This document shows, in pieces, positions 11,967 to 25,692 of a stretch of DNA of 50,239 nucleotides (the stretch's first letter is position 1; the number at the start of each line of letters is the position of its first letter). Under the pieces are notes generated by a model, which saw only the letters and a list, made by a program, of their open reading frames with translations, did no database searches and was not told the DNA's origin. The position numbers and the translations under genes were made by a program. Origin of the DNA: Saccoglossus kowalevskii (Eukaryota > Hemichordata > Enteropneusta > Harrimaniidae); assembly GCF_000003605.2 (NCBI RefSeq), contig NW_003143796.1, positions 597,207-647,445 of the forward strand, read 5' to 3'.

Positions 11967-14662
11967 GTTGACTTGCCAAAATAATTAAAGCTAAAAATGG
12001 CTAGGGGTCTTGACTATTTTATATATTAAAACACGTTATGCTGCTTCTGTGACGATATTCGCCGAATTGTTGCTTGAATTCCGCGCGTGGAATATTATAT
12101 TATATTACGCAATATGTCATATGTCTTTCAGTGACTGACATAAACATATGGAATATATGAGCCCCCCCTTACCTTTCCCACATACACACACATCCGCGAT
12201 TTCAAAAATATGCATTTGCTAGGTACAGTCAAAGTTTTTAATATTTTGTTTGAATGTATTCGGCTTTTCATTATTACAAACAATCTCATCAAAAGCTCGC
12301 ACCGTTATTATAGAATTAACACTCACAATAAACATCAATATAATCTCCATCCCACTAGGTAATATAAACCAGTTAAATTACAATTATAATAATTTCCATA
12401 ATTAAGACTACATTACATCGTTTTGTTTAACTTGTTATGTGACTTCCTATGAGGAGCGACCCGGTATTATTTGATAGACAATATACATATAGTTATAAAA
12501 CACATACCACATAATAATAGAAGACGTAGTGATATAGTTGATATAGTTTAGCATACACATAAGGTATATTGCAATTGCAAGAACTAAACAAAATAATTGT
12601 ACTTTACCACTGACATGTCAGTTTCTCATACTGTGTTCAATAAATGAAATTATTATCATTTTTTTGTAACTATGGCTAGCAAATAACAATTTTCTAAACT
12701 TAGATAAGCGTACCAAACAAGTTGTGAACAATCTTATTTTCATTGTGTTTGTTATATTTTTGACGAAAATTGGTAGGATCTACATTCACATCACCGACAT
12801 AAAGGCGTCACGAAATAAAAAAAAATTGCGCCTACTACTGAATTATTGTATACTTATATTGGCAAGAATGAATACAGCCTTGAAGTGAATTCACACCGAT
12901 CCGTGATCAGTGATGTCTCTGCGAATAAGACGATGTAGTATTATATAGTTACCAACTATCGATCACATTATTGTGTAACGTAGAACACACTGCAAAATCC
13001 GTTCAAATACCAAAATCCAAATCCAGTCCTCCTATTTATGACCAAAGGACTAATTAACAGTTAACTGAGCTACGAGTTACGGACAACATATATTTTGTGT
13101 TTGGTTTAACGTTGTGTGTTGCCCGTGACTCGAAGCTCGTTTACAAAAATAAAAACGTACGATGTGTGGTTTCGCAGAAGTGGGCGTGGTCATTGTTTGT
13201 TACTCGGTGTTTAACACGATGTTCGTAACTCGAACAATTCAACATACCATTACCCCACTGTAATATGTTATGGTATACTTTATAGAAATGTAGGGAGGAG
13301 AAATTCTCAATCCAACCGGAGACGTAAGGTTGATCAGAAGTGAGCAGATCACTCCACTGCCGTAGGACTGGGTAGTAATACAGTTGTACTATCTGTGGTA
13401 AACACCTGGAATGTGTTCTAAATTGGATCAATTTGGGGGTCCAAGCTTCGCTTAAGATATACGGAGTGTAAATCGCAGAGAAGCTATGCGTAACCCAGAT
13501 GATATGAATCAACATGCGTTTGGCCCCCATGCCCCCCTCTCTGGATCCGCCACAGCCCGCGGCTCGGATTGATACAAAACTCTGGCGGTAATATGACTCG
13601 TTTCAGCTGACGTCAGTCTGAAAGACAATCTCGTGGGATTATATGTAATAATCCCTCTGTATCCTGAGTCAGTGTGATGTCATCACGAACGGGGAACTCT
13701 GTGCATTCTGTATACGTAAGCTGTATCTCATGGGAGCCAAAAGGATACAGATATATAGGAAGTGACAAGTCCATTATGATATCATACAGGGGGTTAATAA
13801 TAGTGTCACGTGTTTGTTTCACACATGTTGAACGAACCAAGTATGATATACACATCTCGTTTATTAATAATTAATTAGTATTTTATTACGACACACATTA
13901 AAACTCGGCTTAAAGCATTTCGAGCCGAATTCAAGTTTAGCGCAACTGAGGTAAGCAAATTCGCAATGCATTGTGGGAAATAACTTCTCAGTGTGTGTGT
14001 ATATATAACATAACACCTTGCAAACTAACTAAATTTTGTGTAAAATTTTTTGAAATGTTTTCACAATAATAAAAATTCAATACGACCTTTTCATCCCACT
14101 AAGAAAAAAAATTAAAATATAAAGAAAATACAATGTATAAAAAAGTTTTGAACAGTGAGCAAAATGGTATTATCTTGTGAATAAATGTCACTGTAGTTGT
14201 CCTATAGCGATTTCATCATATAGTCATCACAATGATATAGGAGAGTTTAATACAGCCATACCATGGCAACCAGCATACACGCCACGAATGTACAACCTGA
14301 AATGATGAGTGTTATAAAACTGTTAAAATACACGTATGATCACGTGATTTGATAACCGCTTATATATTGAGCATAACTAGATGGCTACTTTCCACCGATT
14401 ATCCACAATTAGAATTTTGCGTATAAAGTTATATTGTCGGCAAAGTTTAGTTTCATGCCTTGGACACATGCTAAGTAAAATGTCTCACTATATTCTGATG
14501 ATGTACATCGACCATAAAACAAAGATAGATTACGCGTATGGGACACATACTATAGAAGACGTTGGTTAACCATACGCTACTTATGAACGGCATACAGACA
14601 AAAAGGGTAGTTCATATGGTCGTGGATGCTGTATATACCTACTAAAATGTGGTTTATTTTAG
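11967..14662. other. Gene-poor stretch
   Basis: No gene that I can support. The longest minus-strand ORFs (13141-13530 and 13613-13855) match no family I know. The second has protein-like composition but no motif, and no splice or promoter context that makes it convincing. Confidence 0.5.
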
Positions 14663-16480
14663 ATACCTGCCACTATGTGATGTACTATGGGATTATACCT
14701 GCCACTGTGTGATGTAATATGGGAATATACCTACCACTATGTGATGTAATATGGGAATATATCTACCACTGTGTGATGTAATATGGGAATATACCTACCA
14801 CTGTGTGATGTAATATGGGAAGATACCTGTTACTATGTGATGTAATATGGGAATATATCTGTTACTATGTTATGTAATATGGGAATATACCTGCCACTAT
14901 TTGATGTAATATGGGAATATACCTGCCACTATGTGATGTAATATGGGAATATGCCTGCCACTATGTGATGCAATATGGGAATATACCTACCACTGTGTGA
15001 TGTAATTTGGGAATATATCTGCCACTATGTGATGTAATATGGGAATATAGCTGCCACTATGTGATGTAACATGGGAATATACCTGTCACTATGTGATGTA
15101 ACATGGGAATATACCTACCACTATGCGATGTAATATGAGAATATACCTGCCACTATGTGATGTAATATGGAAATATATCTGTCACTATGCGATGTGATAT
15201 GGGAATATACCTGCCACTATGTGATGTAATATGAGAATATACCTGCCACTATGTGATGTAATATAGGAACATACCTGCCACTATGTGATGTAATATGGGA
15301 ATATACCTACAACTGTGTGATGTAATATGGGAATATACCTGCCACTATGTGATGTAATATGGGAATATACCTGCCACTATGTGATGTAATATGGGATTAT
15401 ACCTGCCACTATTTGATGTAATATGGGAATATACCTGCCACTATGTGATGTAATATAAGAACATACCTGCCACTATGTGATGTAATATGGGAATATACCT
15501 GCCACTATGTGATGTAATATGGGAGTATACCTGCCACTATGTGATGTAATATGGGAATATACCTGCCACTATGTGATGTATTATGGGAATATACCTGTTA
15601 CTATGTGATGTAATTTGGGAATATACCTACCACTGTGTGATGTATTATGGGATTATACCTGTTACTATGTGATGTAATATGGGAATATACCTGCCACTAT
15701 GTGATGTATTATGGGAATATACCTGTTACTATGTGATGTAATTTGGGAATATACCTGCCACTATGTGATGTATTATGGGATTATACCTGTTACTATGTGA
15801 TGTAATATGGGAATATACCTACCACTATGTGATGTAATATGGGAATATACCTGCCACTATGTGATGTAATATAAGAACATACCTGCCACTATGTGATGTA
15901 ATATGGGAATATACCTGCCACTATGTGATGTAATATGGGAGTATACCTGCCACTATGTGATGTAATATGGGAATATACCTGCCACTATGTGATGTAATAT
16001 GGGAATATACCTACCACTGTGTGATGTAATATGGGAATATACCTGCCACTATGTGATGTAATATGGGAATATACCTGCCACTATGAGATGTAATATGGGA
16101 ATATACCTGCCACTATGAGATGTAATATGGGAATATACCTACCACCGTGTGATGTAATATGGGAATATACCTGCCACTATGTGATGTAATATGGGAATAT
16201 ACCTGCCACTATGTGATGTAATATGGGAATATACCTGCCACTATGTGATGTAATATGGGAATATACCTGCCACTATGTGATGTAATATGGGAATATACCT
16301 GCCACTATGTGATGTAATATGGGAATATACCTGCCACTATGTGATGTAACATGGGAATATACCTGCCACTATGTGATGTAATTTGGGAATATACCTGCCA
16401 CTATGTGATGTAATATGGGAATATACCTATCACTATGTGATATAATATGGGAATATACCTACCACTATGTGATGTACTAC
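14663..16480. repeat. Minisatellite, 32-bp unit, about 57 copies
   Basis: Units read ATACCTGCCACTATGTGATG followed by TAATATGGGAAT, with scattered substitutions and a constant 32-base period. Variant units recur at multiples of the period. The TAATATAAGAACAT variant occurs with its ATAAGA at 15455 and again at 15871, 416 bases apart (13 units). A TTATGGGAAT, CTGTTACTATG, TTTGGG series recurs 128 bases apart (4 units). This indicates duplication of blocks. It ends directly against the LTR-like repeat. Confidence 0.97.
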
Positions 16481-17107
16481 GGGGGGAATCTTCTCTCTGG
16501 GTTCTCCACACGTGTCAGGGGGGAATATCGTCTCGTCTCTATATCGCGTCCCTTCGAGGTACGGGATCGGGGAAGTCACTTAAGCTTTACAGTCAAATAA
16601 GACACACACAACAAAATACGTTTCAACTCTCGTCTTAGTCGGCCAGTCGAGTACTCTATAAGACACAGCGCCCTGGGGAAAAGTCCCCAAGATTATGGCA
16701 AGGCTGACCCAAGACTAGCCCAAGACTCTCCAGGACTGGACTCTTAGACTGCGTCTATCGTGGTGTACTCGCCAAGACCAACTCAAACTCTCTTTATTCA
16801 TTTTCAAAACTCTAACCAATTACAAAGCAGTAAAAAGACTCTAGGGCGTAACCTTCAATCATAAAGCCAATCACACTAAGTACTGAATACGTCATATCTT
16901 TTGATTAATCGTTCACTACATTAATAACTACGAATACTAACTGTCAGAAATAGTAGTCTGAATAGCGACGGTTATCTCGTAATTAGTTCCAAATCACTGA
17001 GCCAAGTTCCGTCCAAAACTTCAAATAGGTCTAAACGATGACAGACATAACACAGCAATTCAGCTAATTAAGTCGGTCAACAGATACGCGTAAACTAATT
17101 CATGACA
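16481..17107. mobile_element. LTR-like dispersed repeat, copy 1 (partner at 40867-41534)
   Basis: A ~630-base block closely similar to 40867-41534 in the same orientation. Shared landmarks are GGTTCTCCACAC, GACACAGCGCCCTGGGGAAA, CTTTATTCATTTTCAAAACT and the end AATTCATGACA. On the minus strand it begins TGTCATGAATT and carries AATAAAGAGAG, which would suit a solo LTR read from the minus strand. It encodes no protein. Its start joins the minisatellite. A 5-bp target duplication (GTACT and GTAGT) is imperfect. Confidence 0.75.
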
Positions 17108-20100
17108 GTAGTGCAAGTTAACGCGCATAGGTAAATTTCAAGATGGAAGTAGCCACGATGTGGAAAAAATGGATTAGTTGTATAAACTGTTTATACAAAG
17201 TTGGTAAATGATTGAATGTCGAGTCGCACACACGTACAATAAACAAATAAATTTTATGAATAAGACAAAACAGTTTCAACTAAGGAATTTCGTTGCAGCA
17301 GTAAATTCGAACGTTTTCAAATGAATAAACTGATCGGTTCTGGGTAAAGTATTGGTTATGTTAAGTATGAAGGCGTAGTTAGAAGAATAGAGACCATTGT
17401 TCTAAGTGAAATGCTTACTTTTGTTATTTGAAAGTTTTCGTACTGCTATTTACAGCACATGGTTAATTTTAAATTGACCTACCATCTAAGCTGCACTGAT
17501 TTCATTTCAAATTGATGTATATCCATCTATTTATAAATGTTCATTTAAAATTGATGTGTTTACAGAGAATCATTGAATGGTTGACAATTTACAAAGTTAA
17601 TTGCCTAACATCATATATGAATTCGGGTTTTGATATCTATACTGTTTGTTTCAATCTATAACAATATATTCATGGAATAATTGTACTTACATATTCTTTT
17701 TTTCCAGGTTTTCACTATTCGCCATACGCTGTAGGGCAAGTTCTTCTAAGGTTCACGACCGCATTTCTTCAGCTGGCCGATCAACATTTTCAGTCACATT
17801 ATAAGCAATTGTCCTTTTACAGAGAAGGAGTTATACAACATATGTATCTATTACATATAATATATGTATTCCAAAACCCATTAAATGTCACTTGTAGTAG
17901 CTTAGATCATACACAGATTATTAGAGTTGGCTAACACTTGTATCCTTACATACTGAATATTAATTACTTCCACTGAGCTCCTTCATCCAGATCATGTAAC
18001 ATTGAGTATGATTTTAACATAGTTTGATTAAAATTAATATCATTGACAACTGTCATCACAAGTCAAGTAATTAATGGACAAAGATAAGCTAGGTCTCTGA
18101 CAACCATGTTGGGGATATCATGATAGTAAAGTGGATTGTGTACCAGGTCGGTAGGCAAAATTGGTGTCGCCATTAATGCCAATGACCTGTTTTGTTGGGC
18201 TGATCCGGAGAAACATGATTTGATTGTGTTAGCCTTTCTGGAATGAATGTCGGTCAAATGTTGAATGTATGAACAACAAGCTTAGCCAATAGCTGCACGT
18301 GACTCATCAAACTTTTGACCAACCACTCTAATTATGGTTGTGCGAGGGCGCCATTTACTAATGAAAAGGATATTTTGAAGATAGTAAACAGATCTATTAT
18401 TGAACATCAAGTGATACCTCAGAGTAATGAAATATTACAATTCACTTACCTCATAATTGAATGTGAAAGGACATGTAACTTGGACCAATGAGGTTATCAG
18501 TCTAGCATTCATATAATCTCCTTGAATTACTATTTTCATCTAGTAAATCACATCTAGTGTTTAAATAAATATCAAATATTAAAATTAATTCCATTAAATT
18601 ATGCCCGCAATATATCACAGTGAAACGAGTTATATCAAACTACAAATTAGAAAAATATAGTTTTGAAAGATAACTGAATCCTGGATATACTAATTGTAGT
18701 ATTGTTTTTCAGAAATCAAATTGACAGAAGCTTGCTAATTATATATACCGCTAACTACATCTCCACTTGAGTTTCGTTGCGTATATTCCAGCGCTGTGAA
18801 ATCATTAACTATGAAATGAACATATTGGTTATCATAATTATACAAACTAACAACGTGCGGACGTAGACAGTTTACTGGAAAGTTACGAAAGAATCTGTAA
18901 ATTATACTCAAGGGAAAACTTTCAAGGTATAATGGCGAAACCGAAGATGAATTTGCCTTCCTTGTATCTTGTCCTATTTATAATGAGAGGCAATTGGTAT
19001 ACCGATATCAACAAATATTATAACTATCGAATTTATGATTCAAGATAATTTTATTTTGACATGAAAATAACTGTAAAATTAGTGAACAAGCCAAATTTAT
19101 TTCGTCAACTTTTTTACAGTGCATGAAATCGATATAAACGTGCGGGATAAATGAATATATTTTTTAAAATAATTTTAATAATTTTTATGTACAAACTTGA
19201 TAAGTCTAATATTTGGACGTTATAGTGAACGTATCGTTGTTGATATGAAAACTCTGCTGATAACTTGATATCTAACAAAAGACTTCTCAGTATATTGAAT
19301 ATATACATGCATTCCAAATGCATTGTTTCTTGTTACGTCCCAGTACCATTCTCTGTGTCTGACACAAGGCTCACATTTGTTACAAATGTCTTATTTGAGT
19401 TAAAGTCTCAGATCAGAAATCTGTATTCGAATATTAATATTGATACATTTTCGAATATTTACATTTGATCGTTATTTGTTCGTTGTAAACATAAAAAAAA
19501 AAATCATTTTTTGACAAGATACCTCAGAAGATCGCAATCATTTTATTTACTAAATATTTTCAACTCATGACCTGTATTTAATTGTACTATGCACTTTGTG
19601 AAAAACAAAGCGAGCTTGGTAAAACGTATTTTACCGATATGGATAGTCGGTATGTAAAATAATTTGCACATACTCCATCGTGGAATGTATATTATTCTAA
19701 ACGTCGTTGAATGACAGGGATGTGGTAACTGCAAAGGCGGGAAAAGGTCTGAACTCACATGAATGTGAGGCGAGACTTTCTTGGTTACTGTCAAGGTGAC
19801 GTCACTGATACTTCGGAAAGGCGAGACTTGCATCGTGTCAGATGAAGTTACAACAATGTAGCATTCTCGCGCGATGTTACTTCGTTATACACGTAGGATA
19901 TCATAGGGTGCATGAAACAATTGGCAGAAAAACAAAATGAAAAACCCGGGGTTTTTTTTCAGTAAAACCAATTTTTTTCCCCATAGCAAACATGGTAGTT
20001 CTAAACTGACTATTCAATTCTATTTATAGTTGATATTTCGCTTTAGTAATATCTCTCAAAATTGCGCGTAATGTTTTCAATAACTTTTACCAGTGACAAA

Positions 20101-22536
20101 TTACCTAATTAGTAAGCACTTCGAGAAATCAGTGTGTGTGCATGCGCAGTTCGAAATAATATTGGTACGAGAGGGCGCTATTCTGGATTAACTTTTCAAA
20201 GTCAGTCGTCCATAGGCCACCGTTGAAGCAACAACATGTCCTAAAATTGTGTCTATTGAAAAACAATTCAAACGACAGTCAGTTTGGCGCCACTAGTTTC
20301 TTGCAAGAGTGAGTTCTACGCGTGATTTTTTTTTTATATAAGAACATACAAATACTTGGGGAACAGTATTTTAACATGTATCTTTCTTAATGAATTATAT
20401 GTGTTTATTTATAGTGCCAAGCTGTTCTGTTTTCATGACAAACGTAAATGTAGTGTACCGGCCACAGAGTGAAAATATAAAAAAACACAAATCACGTGAC
20501 TGATATTGTAATTTGGAACACTGCAATAACACGTGATATGTTCATCCCTATATACTTGCATGTATGGTACACGATGGTAAACAACACTCGTGCATGCACA
20601 TGCTGTTCGATATTTAGCAACATCGCATATAATATCAATATGCCTCCCTTAATTGAAGTTAAAATGTAAAGCAATTCTTCGTCTTTTTGCATGTAGCACA
20701 ACACCTCTAAATGTCCTTAGGACGTGCACCCCGGTGTGACAGTTGTCAATTACATTTAGCGTCACAAGGTATGTAGTCAATATAGTATTTTGGAATATCA
20801 ACTCAATGAATTTGACATGGTGCAAGTTCAAAAATCGTTATCACATTCGTCTCACATAACATACACCATGTCAAGCGACAATAGCTGTAATTTATCGATT
20901 ATTTTTACAGATTTTAATTTTTAATAATACTTTTCCTGTGCCATTGGTGTCAATTTGTAACGGCCACCACCGAAATATGGACACTGAAAACATAGTATAT
21001 GCCCAATACCCACGATACCGACGTTGTATATTAAATCACTTTACAGATGGCCGCGGGGTAGCACCCTGGTCTCTAGAGGGACCCCTTTAATTGAAATCCA
21101 GTTTTGTCAAACAAACCTTAAGGGTTACGGTGCAACTTTACCGGGGGTTCTTTGCGAAATGTCAAGGACTTCACCATTTTGAGAGGCTAAGATATTTGGC
21201 GGCTTCTCTCGAAAAATGTTATGTGTTATTTACCTTAATAGTGTGCGTCTTACATAACACATTTCTATGGTTCCATTGCGTGAGTTCAACATAATGGCGA
21301 CTACTCAATCCTTAGTTTTCATCGCATTTCACGCGATATAAGTTTCGGTCATCTTTCTGTGGTTATATTTAAAAACAACAATGCTATTGCCGTTTAAAAT
21401 TTCGTTGCCAAAATTACAAACACTTTATTGTATTTTGGATCTGCAACTATCACAGAATTGAACGCCTTTCAGAAAAAAAATATACAATATACTAGACCTA
21501 ATCTTCAGGTTGACTACAATCTGACAAGTTATTACTGTCGTATGTTTTAGTGATGTTTTCTGTATGAGTATAATGTTCGAATGTACGTTCTGTTTTTTCA
21601 ATGTCAATAATCCTAGCTTAAACAAGAGATACATCAGTGATAGCATACATGTCAACACTTGCAGAGGCGGCTGCACTAAATTTTGCATGACGGTGCGAGA
21701 TCTGCTTACCAACCTTGCGCCGACGGCATGCTCCCCTTAAACAAATAAATCTAGACCCTCTAAAACGCAATTTCCTGCATTTTGAGGGACAAATTATGCT
21801 GACACAAGGGATTTCAGCTTGATTTTTGAAGGGCGCCGCCCCCAACATTTTTACGGGAGCGGCGACTGCCCCTCCCCGTGACTTGTGAATGCGAGTGTCA
21901 TCTGGTGTTTGAAGTAACAGTACACGGAAAAGGTCAGTATAAATTATCCGAAATATTCATACAGGATTATGCATCGGTAATCTGTTAAATTTTGCACACC
22001 CTCTTACTGGCCGAAACATAAAAATGTGTAGACGATAAAAAAGACCATTGACAAACATTTGCTATTTCATTAGCCTAAACATATCCTACAAAATTAAAAA
22101 AAAATATTTTAAAAATCAGATCATTAATCGCCAGAAAATCCTATTTTTCGAGAGCTCAAATTATGTCATAAGAACCTTGAATTTGATAATGGTTTTGCTT
22201 AAACAGGTTAAATGCGACACATTTGTTTGTTTGTTTTGGCGTAAAACGCATTAGGTAAATTCCCTAGTATAAACAAACAAACATGTGTTAGTGTGTTGAA
22301 ATGTAATTTCTCCTGATTAATGAGTGGAGTTTTTTCCTTTTTTTACTGGCTCATACCACCGACGAATTAGAGGAAATATATTTAAAACTAGTAAGGTACT
22401 CCTGTCACGGCGAACGTCTTTGGTATATCAACCATGGGTTTTTAGCTACATGGAAAGGACGAGAAATTTCTTTACACTTTAACTTCAATTAAGGAAAAGA
22501 ATGATATTCACAAATAAAACGAATAATGCCATGGTG
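17108..22536. other. Gene-poor stretch
   Basis: AT-rich, no gene supported. It contains a small TACTGTAAAA-type palindrome at 19069-19121 and one copy of a dispersed repeat at 21650-21850. A hairpin built of TTTGTTTGTTTG and its complement lies at about 22213-22288. Confidence 0.55.
21650..21850 (-). repeat. Dispersed repeat, inverted partner of 30790-31005
   Basis: On the minus strand this reads AATGTTGGGGGCGGCG, then GAGGGTCTAGATT, then GGGGAGCATGCC, then GCAGATCTCGCACC. All these have counterparts in the same order at 30790-31005. The copies are diverged and no protein was recognised. Confidence 0.7.
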
Positions 22537-22951
22537 ACATCTTGTACATTTTCGTCCTAAACAACATGTGCTTGCACGAGTGTTGTTTTCAGTATAGTCA
22601 TATATTTCATACAATGCTTAATCTCTCTTTTGACTACGAACATTAAACACAGTTCTATATCTACATGACATGGATTCTGGGTCAGATTTCTATCATAAAT
22701 GTTTTTAATAACCAGATTGATCGCCAAATAATTATTTGTGTAGAAAGAATAATTCTCTCATCTCCTGGTTTGTGCCAGTAACAACTTGCTCACACTGAAA
22801 TCGAACATTTCTACACTGTCACATAAGTACATTGTAAATTAAGTCTCACGACGTGTCGACGTTGTTTATAATTATTGAACTTAATTATAATCCTGCCTTA
22901 ATTAACAACAACAAAAACAGCATTATTAACCTACCTGATTCATGAGTGAAA
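22537..22951. repeat. Duplicated segment, copy 1 (partner 25398-25651)
   Basis: ACATCTTGTACATTTTCG through TCTATCATAAATGT, and then CATTATTAAC and CTACCTGATTCATGA, are shared with 25398-25651 in the same orientation. Copy 1 carries about 180 extra bases (22724-22897) between the two shared blocks, so one copy has gained or lost that insert. Confidence 0.8.
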
Positions 22952-25397
22952 AATATTTGGCGGCAAAAATGTACTGTAAAGTACTAACAACTGGTTCTCA
23001 CGATAAGCAGTTCAAATTACTTTATTCTGTACAATTATTTTTAGGTCATGGAAGTGTTTAATTTTTGCAAAATTTGAATCCAACATTATGTAAAATGTCA
23101 CTAGTATTTATAATATTCCAGTTTAAAAACGGTTAGATAAGAACTATTTACGTTATTGTAACCACAAGAATTAGTTTACGTGGAAACTATAAAAATAACG
23201 ACAATGAACACATTTCGCCCACGTGTATCTTTCCCCAATCTTTGATTAGGATGTGGAAAATAAAAGTTTTTACTGTATATACAATAATATAATAGTAATA
23301 GTTGAATCCGAACTCATTTACAAATGCTAAAAATGTTATGAACGCAATAGACCATTTTCCGTACACTGCGAGAATCACGCGTTATGCGTGAAATCGAACG
23401 TAAAAACAGGACAAACAAAGGTCATAGCGTCGTAGTCGCGTCAAACATCGCGTGGGATTTAACAAACGCGAAAGTATTTCGGGGACATTTCCATGCTTAA
23501 TAATGTGCTGTCCACATTTGATGATAGGCAATTTCGATTAAGTGAGGGTATTCGGAAGCAATATTCCTCTGTCGAAGATCGGCCGGTCAATGTAAGCTGC
23601 GAAATAAAGAAATTCTAGTTCAAAATCAAATCGTTCGATTTTTGCGGCAGACGTTCGACGCGCGTCTTTCATACATCTCGCGAGATCTCGCAATTGTTCG
23701 GAAAATCACCTATTGTTCCTGTTTTTGATCTCAACTAATGGTAGCAATAGTAGAATTAAATGACACAGTTATTAATTCATTCGAGCAAAAATCTACATTA
23801 TTTTTCAATTTGACTCAAATTATTTAATCGACTTAATTAATCCGATAAGCAATCAAGAAACAATCGAAGGTTTAACTTAACTCGAATTCTAAACAACATC
23901 GGTGTCATACTTGTCCACGTTGACCGACATGTATGAACAGAATAGTCACTTTCAGCAAACTGGCAAACAATACCCACAGGACGGGGAAAACCATTTGTCT
24001 CACACAAATAAATGTATATTAAAAGTATATTAAATGTATATTAAAACATTTATGGCAAAAAAATGATTTAGAATCAACGATAGGTGGGTATAAGACGATG
24101 TCAAAAGAGAAAGTCAGCATTGTGTGAAATCTATTAGAGTGAACAACACACATGTTTACCAATGTATAGGGGTATGATTGCAGTATGCTGTTTAATTTTA
24201 TTAATTTTAGAGCTTCGTTAAATGAAATTGTTAAACAATTCAGTTCTTTGTTCGTAGCACTGAACCACTAGATGTATAAGAAACGTCGCTCTGGTATGGT
24301 CGGATAAGTGTAGCTCAGTTTACAAAAATATAGTAAGCTAATGAAATTACTACGTGGTCAACGGAAACAGAGAAAGTACTCAAACCCAAAACGGCGCTCC
24401 AGTGAGGCAGACATCAAGTACAAACATAATCGCAGAACAATTAAAGGCGATTGGCAATAGAAAGTTACGAATAATAGACAAACGTCAAATATGTGGCGAA
24501 AACACAAACAATGCCAAACAAACACCTAGTCTCGCATATGAAACGTTTTCGGAGTTCATTCCCCTCGTTACTCGGGACTCCACTAAAACCAAAAAAAAGA
24601 GCATTTACAATATCTCGTTTATAGTTTGACAGGAACTGAAGCTGATTAGTAGTCATGTATTATCTTGTCAGCATGTTGGCTTATAAATGAGATATTTTCT
24701 GTGTTCTGTCCGGTGATATATAGATGCCCATCCGACTGACTGGATTGACATAATACATTCAGTTGCGTAAATGCGACTATTATATGAATCTAGTTCTAGT
24801 GAATTAAGGAAAAAGGTCGGTGTTAAAGAAGGACATATATAACATGCTACAGCACAGTTTATAGCTGCATTACTATTCATTCGTTTGCCTAAGTAGGTGA
24901 CCCAATCTTGAAGATAAGAAGATAGTAAACAATTGAAATTTGATCTGCTATATATTCAATATCATAATTGTGACCCGACGATGAATGTAAGATAGACAGA
25001 TTTCCGACATTAACATCTACTGAAAAATTTTACTGTCCTTGTGGCTGTGTGCCTTGTCTACGGCTATTTTAGATTTCGTCAAAAAACACACATTGATTTA
25101 ATCATTGAGAGGATGTAAAAACATTATTTTCACTTGACTCACATGCATTGAACAGATTACCGATGCATGACTGTGTCACAGCTAACAACCGTTGTCGTCA
25201 TTGTATGTTTTGGATAATAGATACCATCATGTGTATGTACTGTTACTTTGATTCAAGGTTTCCGCTACAAAGTACAACACTCCTAAACCACCAGATGACA
25301 CTAACATTCATTCAAAAGTGCTGCTGGTATGCTTTATACTGTACCCAAATATCTTTCCTACCAAAGGATTATTGACGTTGAAAAAATAATTAGTGAA
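22952..25397. other. Gene-poor stretch between duplicate copies
   Basis: Contains copy B of the dispersed repeat at 23345-23718. An unassigned plus-strand open stretch lies at 24338-24629; from its ATG the first frame gives a basic 39-residue peptide with no known family. No splice-supported gene was recognised. Confidence 0.5.
23345..23718 (-). repeat. Dispersed repeat copy B (inverted partner of 1709-1976)
   Basis: Its reverse complement runs parallel to 1709-1976, from CACCTATTGTTCC at its right edge to CAATAGACCATTTTCC at its left. Copy B is about 100 bases longer, so copy A has internal deletions. Confidence 0.75.
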
Positions 25398-25651
25398 ACA
25401 TCTTGTACATTTTCGTGCTTGTGCTTGCACGAGTGTTGTTTTCAGTATAGTCATATATTTCATACAATGCTTAATCTCTCTTTTAACTACGATTTTTATG
25501 AAAACTATACACAGTTCTACATCTACATGACATGGATTCTGAATCAGATTTCTATCATAAATGTATTTAATAACCATACTATCTCCTAAACAGCAGCAGC
25601 AACAACAACAACAACAACAACAACATTATTAACTTACCTGATTCATAGATG
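25398..25651. repeat. Duplicated segment, copy 2, with (CAA)n
   Basis: Matches 22537-22951. It has an expanded GCAGCAGCAACAACAACAAC microsatellite at about 25591-25623, where copy 1 has only a short AACAACAACAAAAAC. Confidence 0.8.
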
Positions 25652-25692
25652 AAGCAAAGAGAGCGGGAGAAGTCTGTCTTCGTATTTTTATA
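25638..25692 (-). promoter_or_regulatory. Possible minus-strand TATA promoter with micro first exon
   Basis: On the minus strand TATAAAAA (25692-25685) is followed about 40 bases later by ATG AAT CAG (25646-25638) and at once by a consensus donor GTAAGT. This is the layout of a short first exon, like that of the LamG gene in this window. No second exon was found downstream, and the duplicate at 22.93 kb keeps ATGAATCAG plus GTAGGT but not the TATA box. Speculative. Confidence 0.25.

Noticed and set aside
13141-13855. Minus-strand ORFs of 129 and 80 residues
   Set aside because: No family resemblance, no convincing splice or promoter context, and such lengths occur by chance in this window.
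14663-16480. CRISPR-like array
   Set aside because: The repeats are contiguous with no unique spacers, and the genome is eukaryotic.
16415-16638. Two ORFs of 61 and 63 residues
   Set aside because: They are translations of the minisatellite running into the LTR-like repeat.
24338-24629. Basic 39-residue peptide and overlapping 91-residue open frame
   Set aside because: No motif, and no adjoining exon could be identified.
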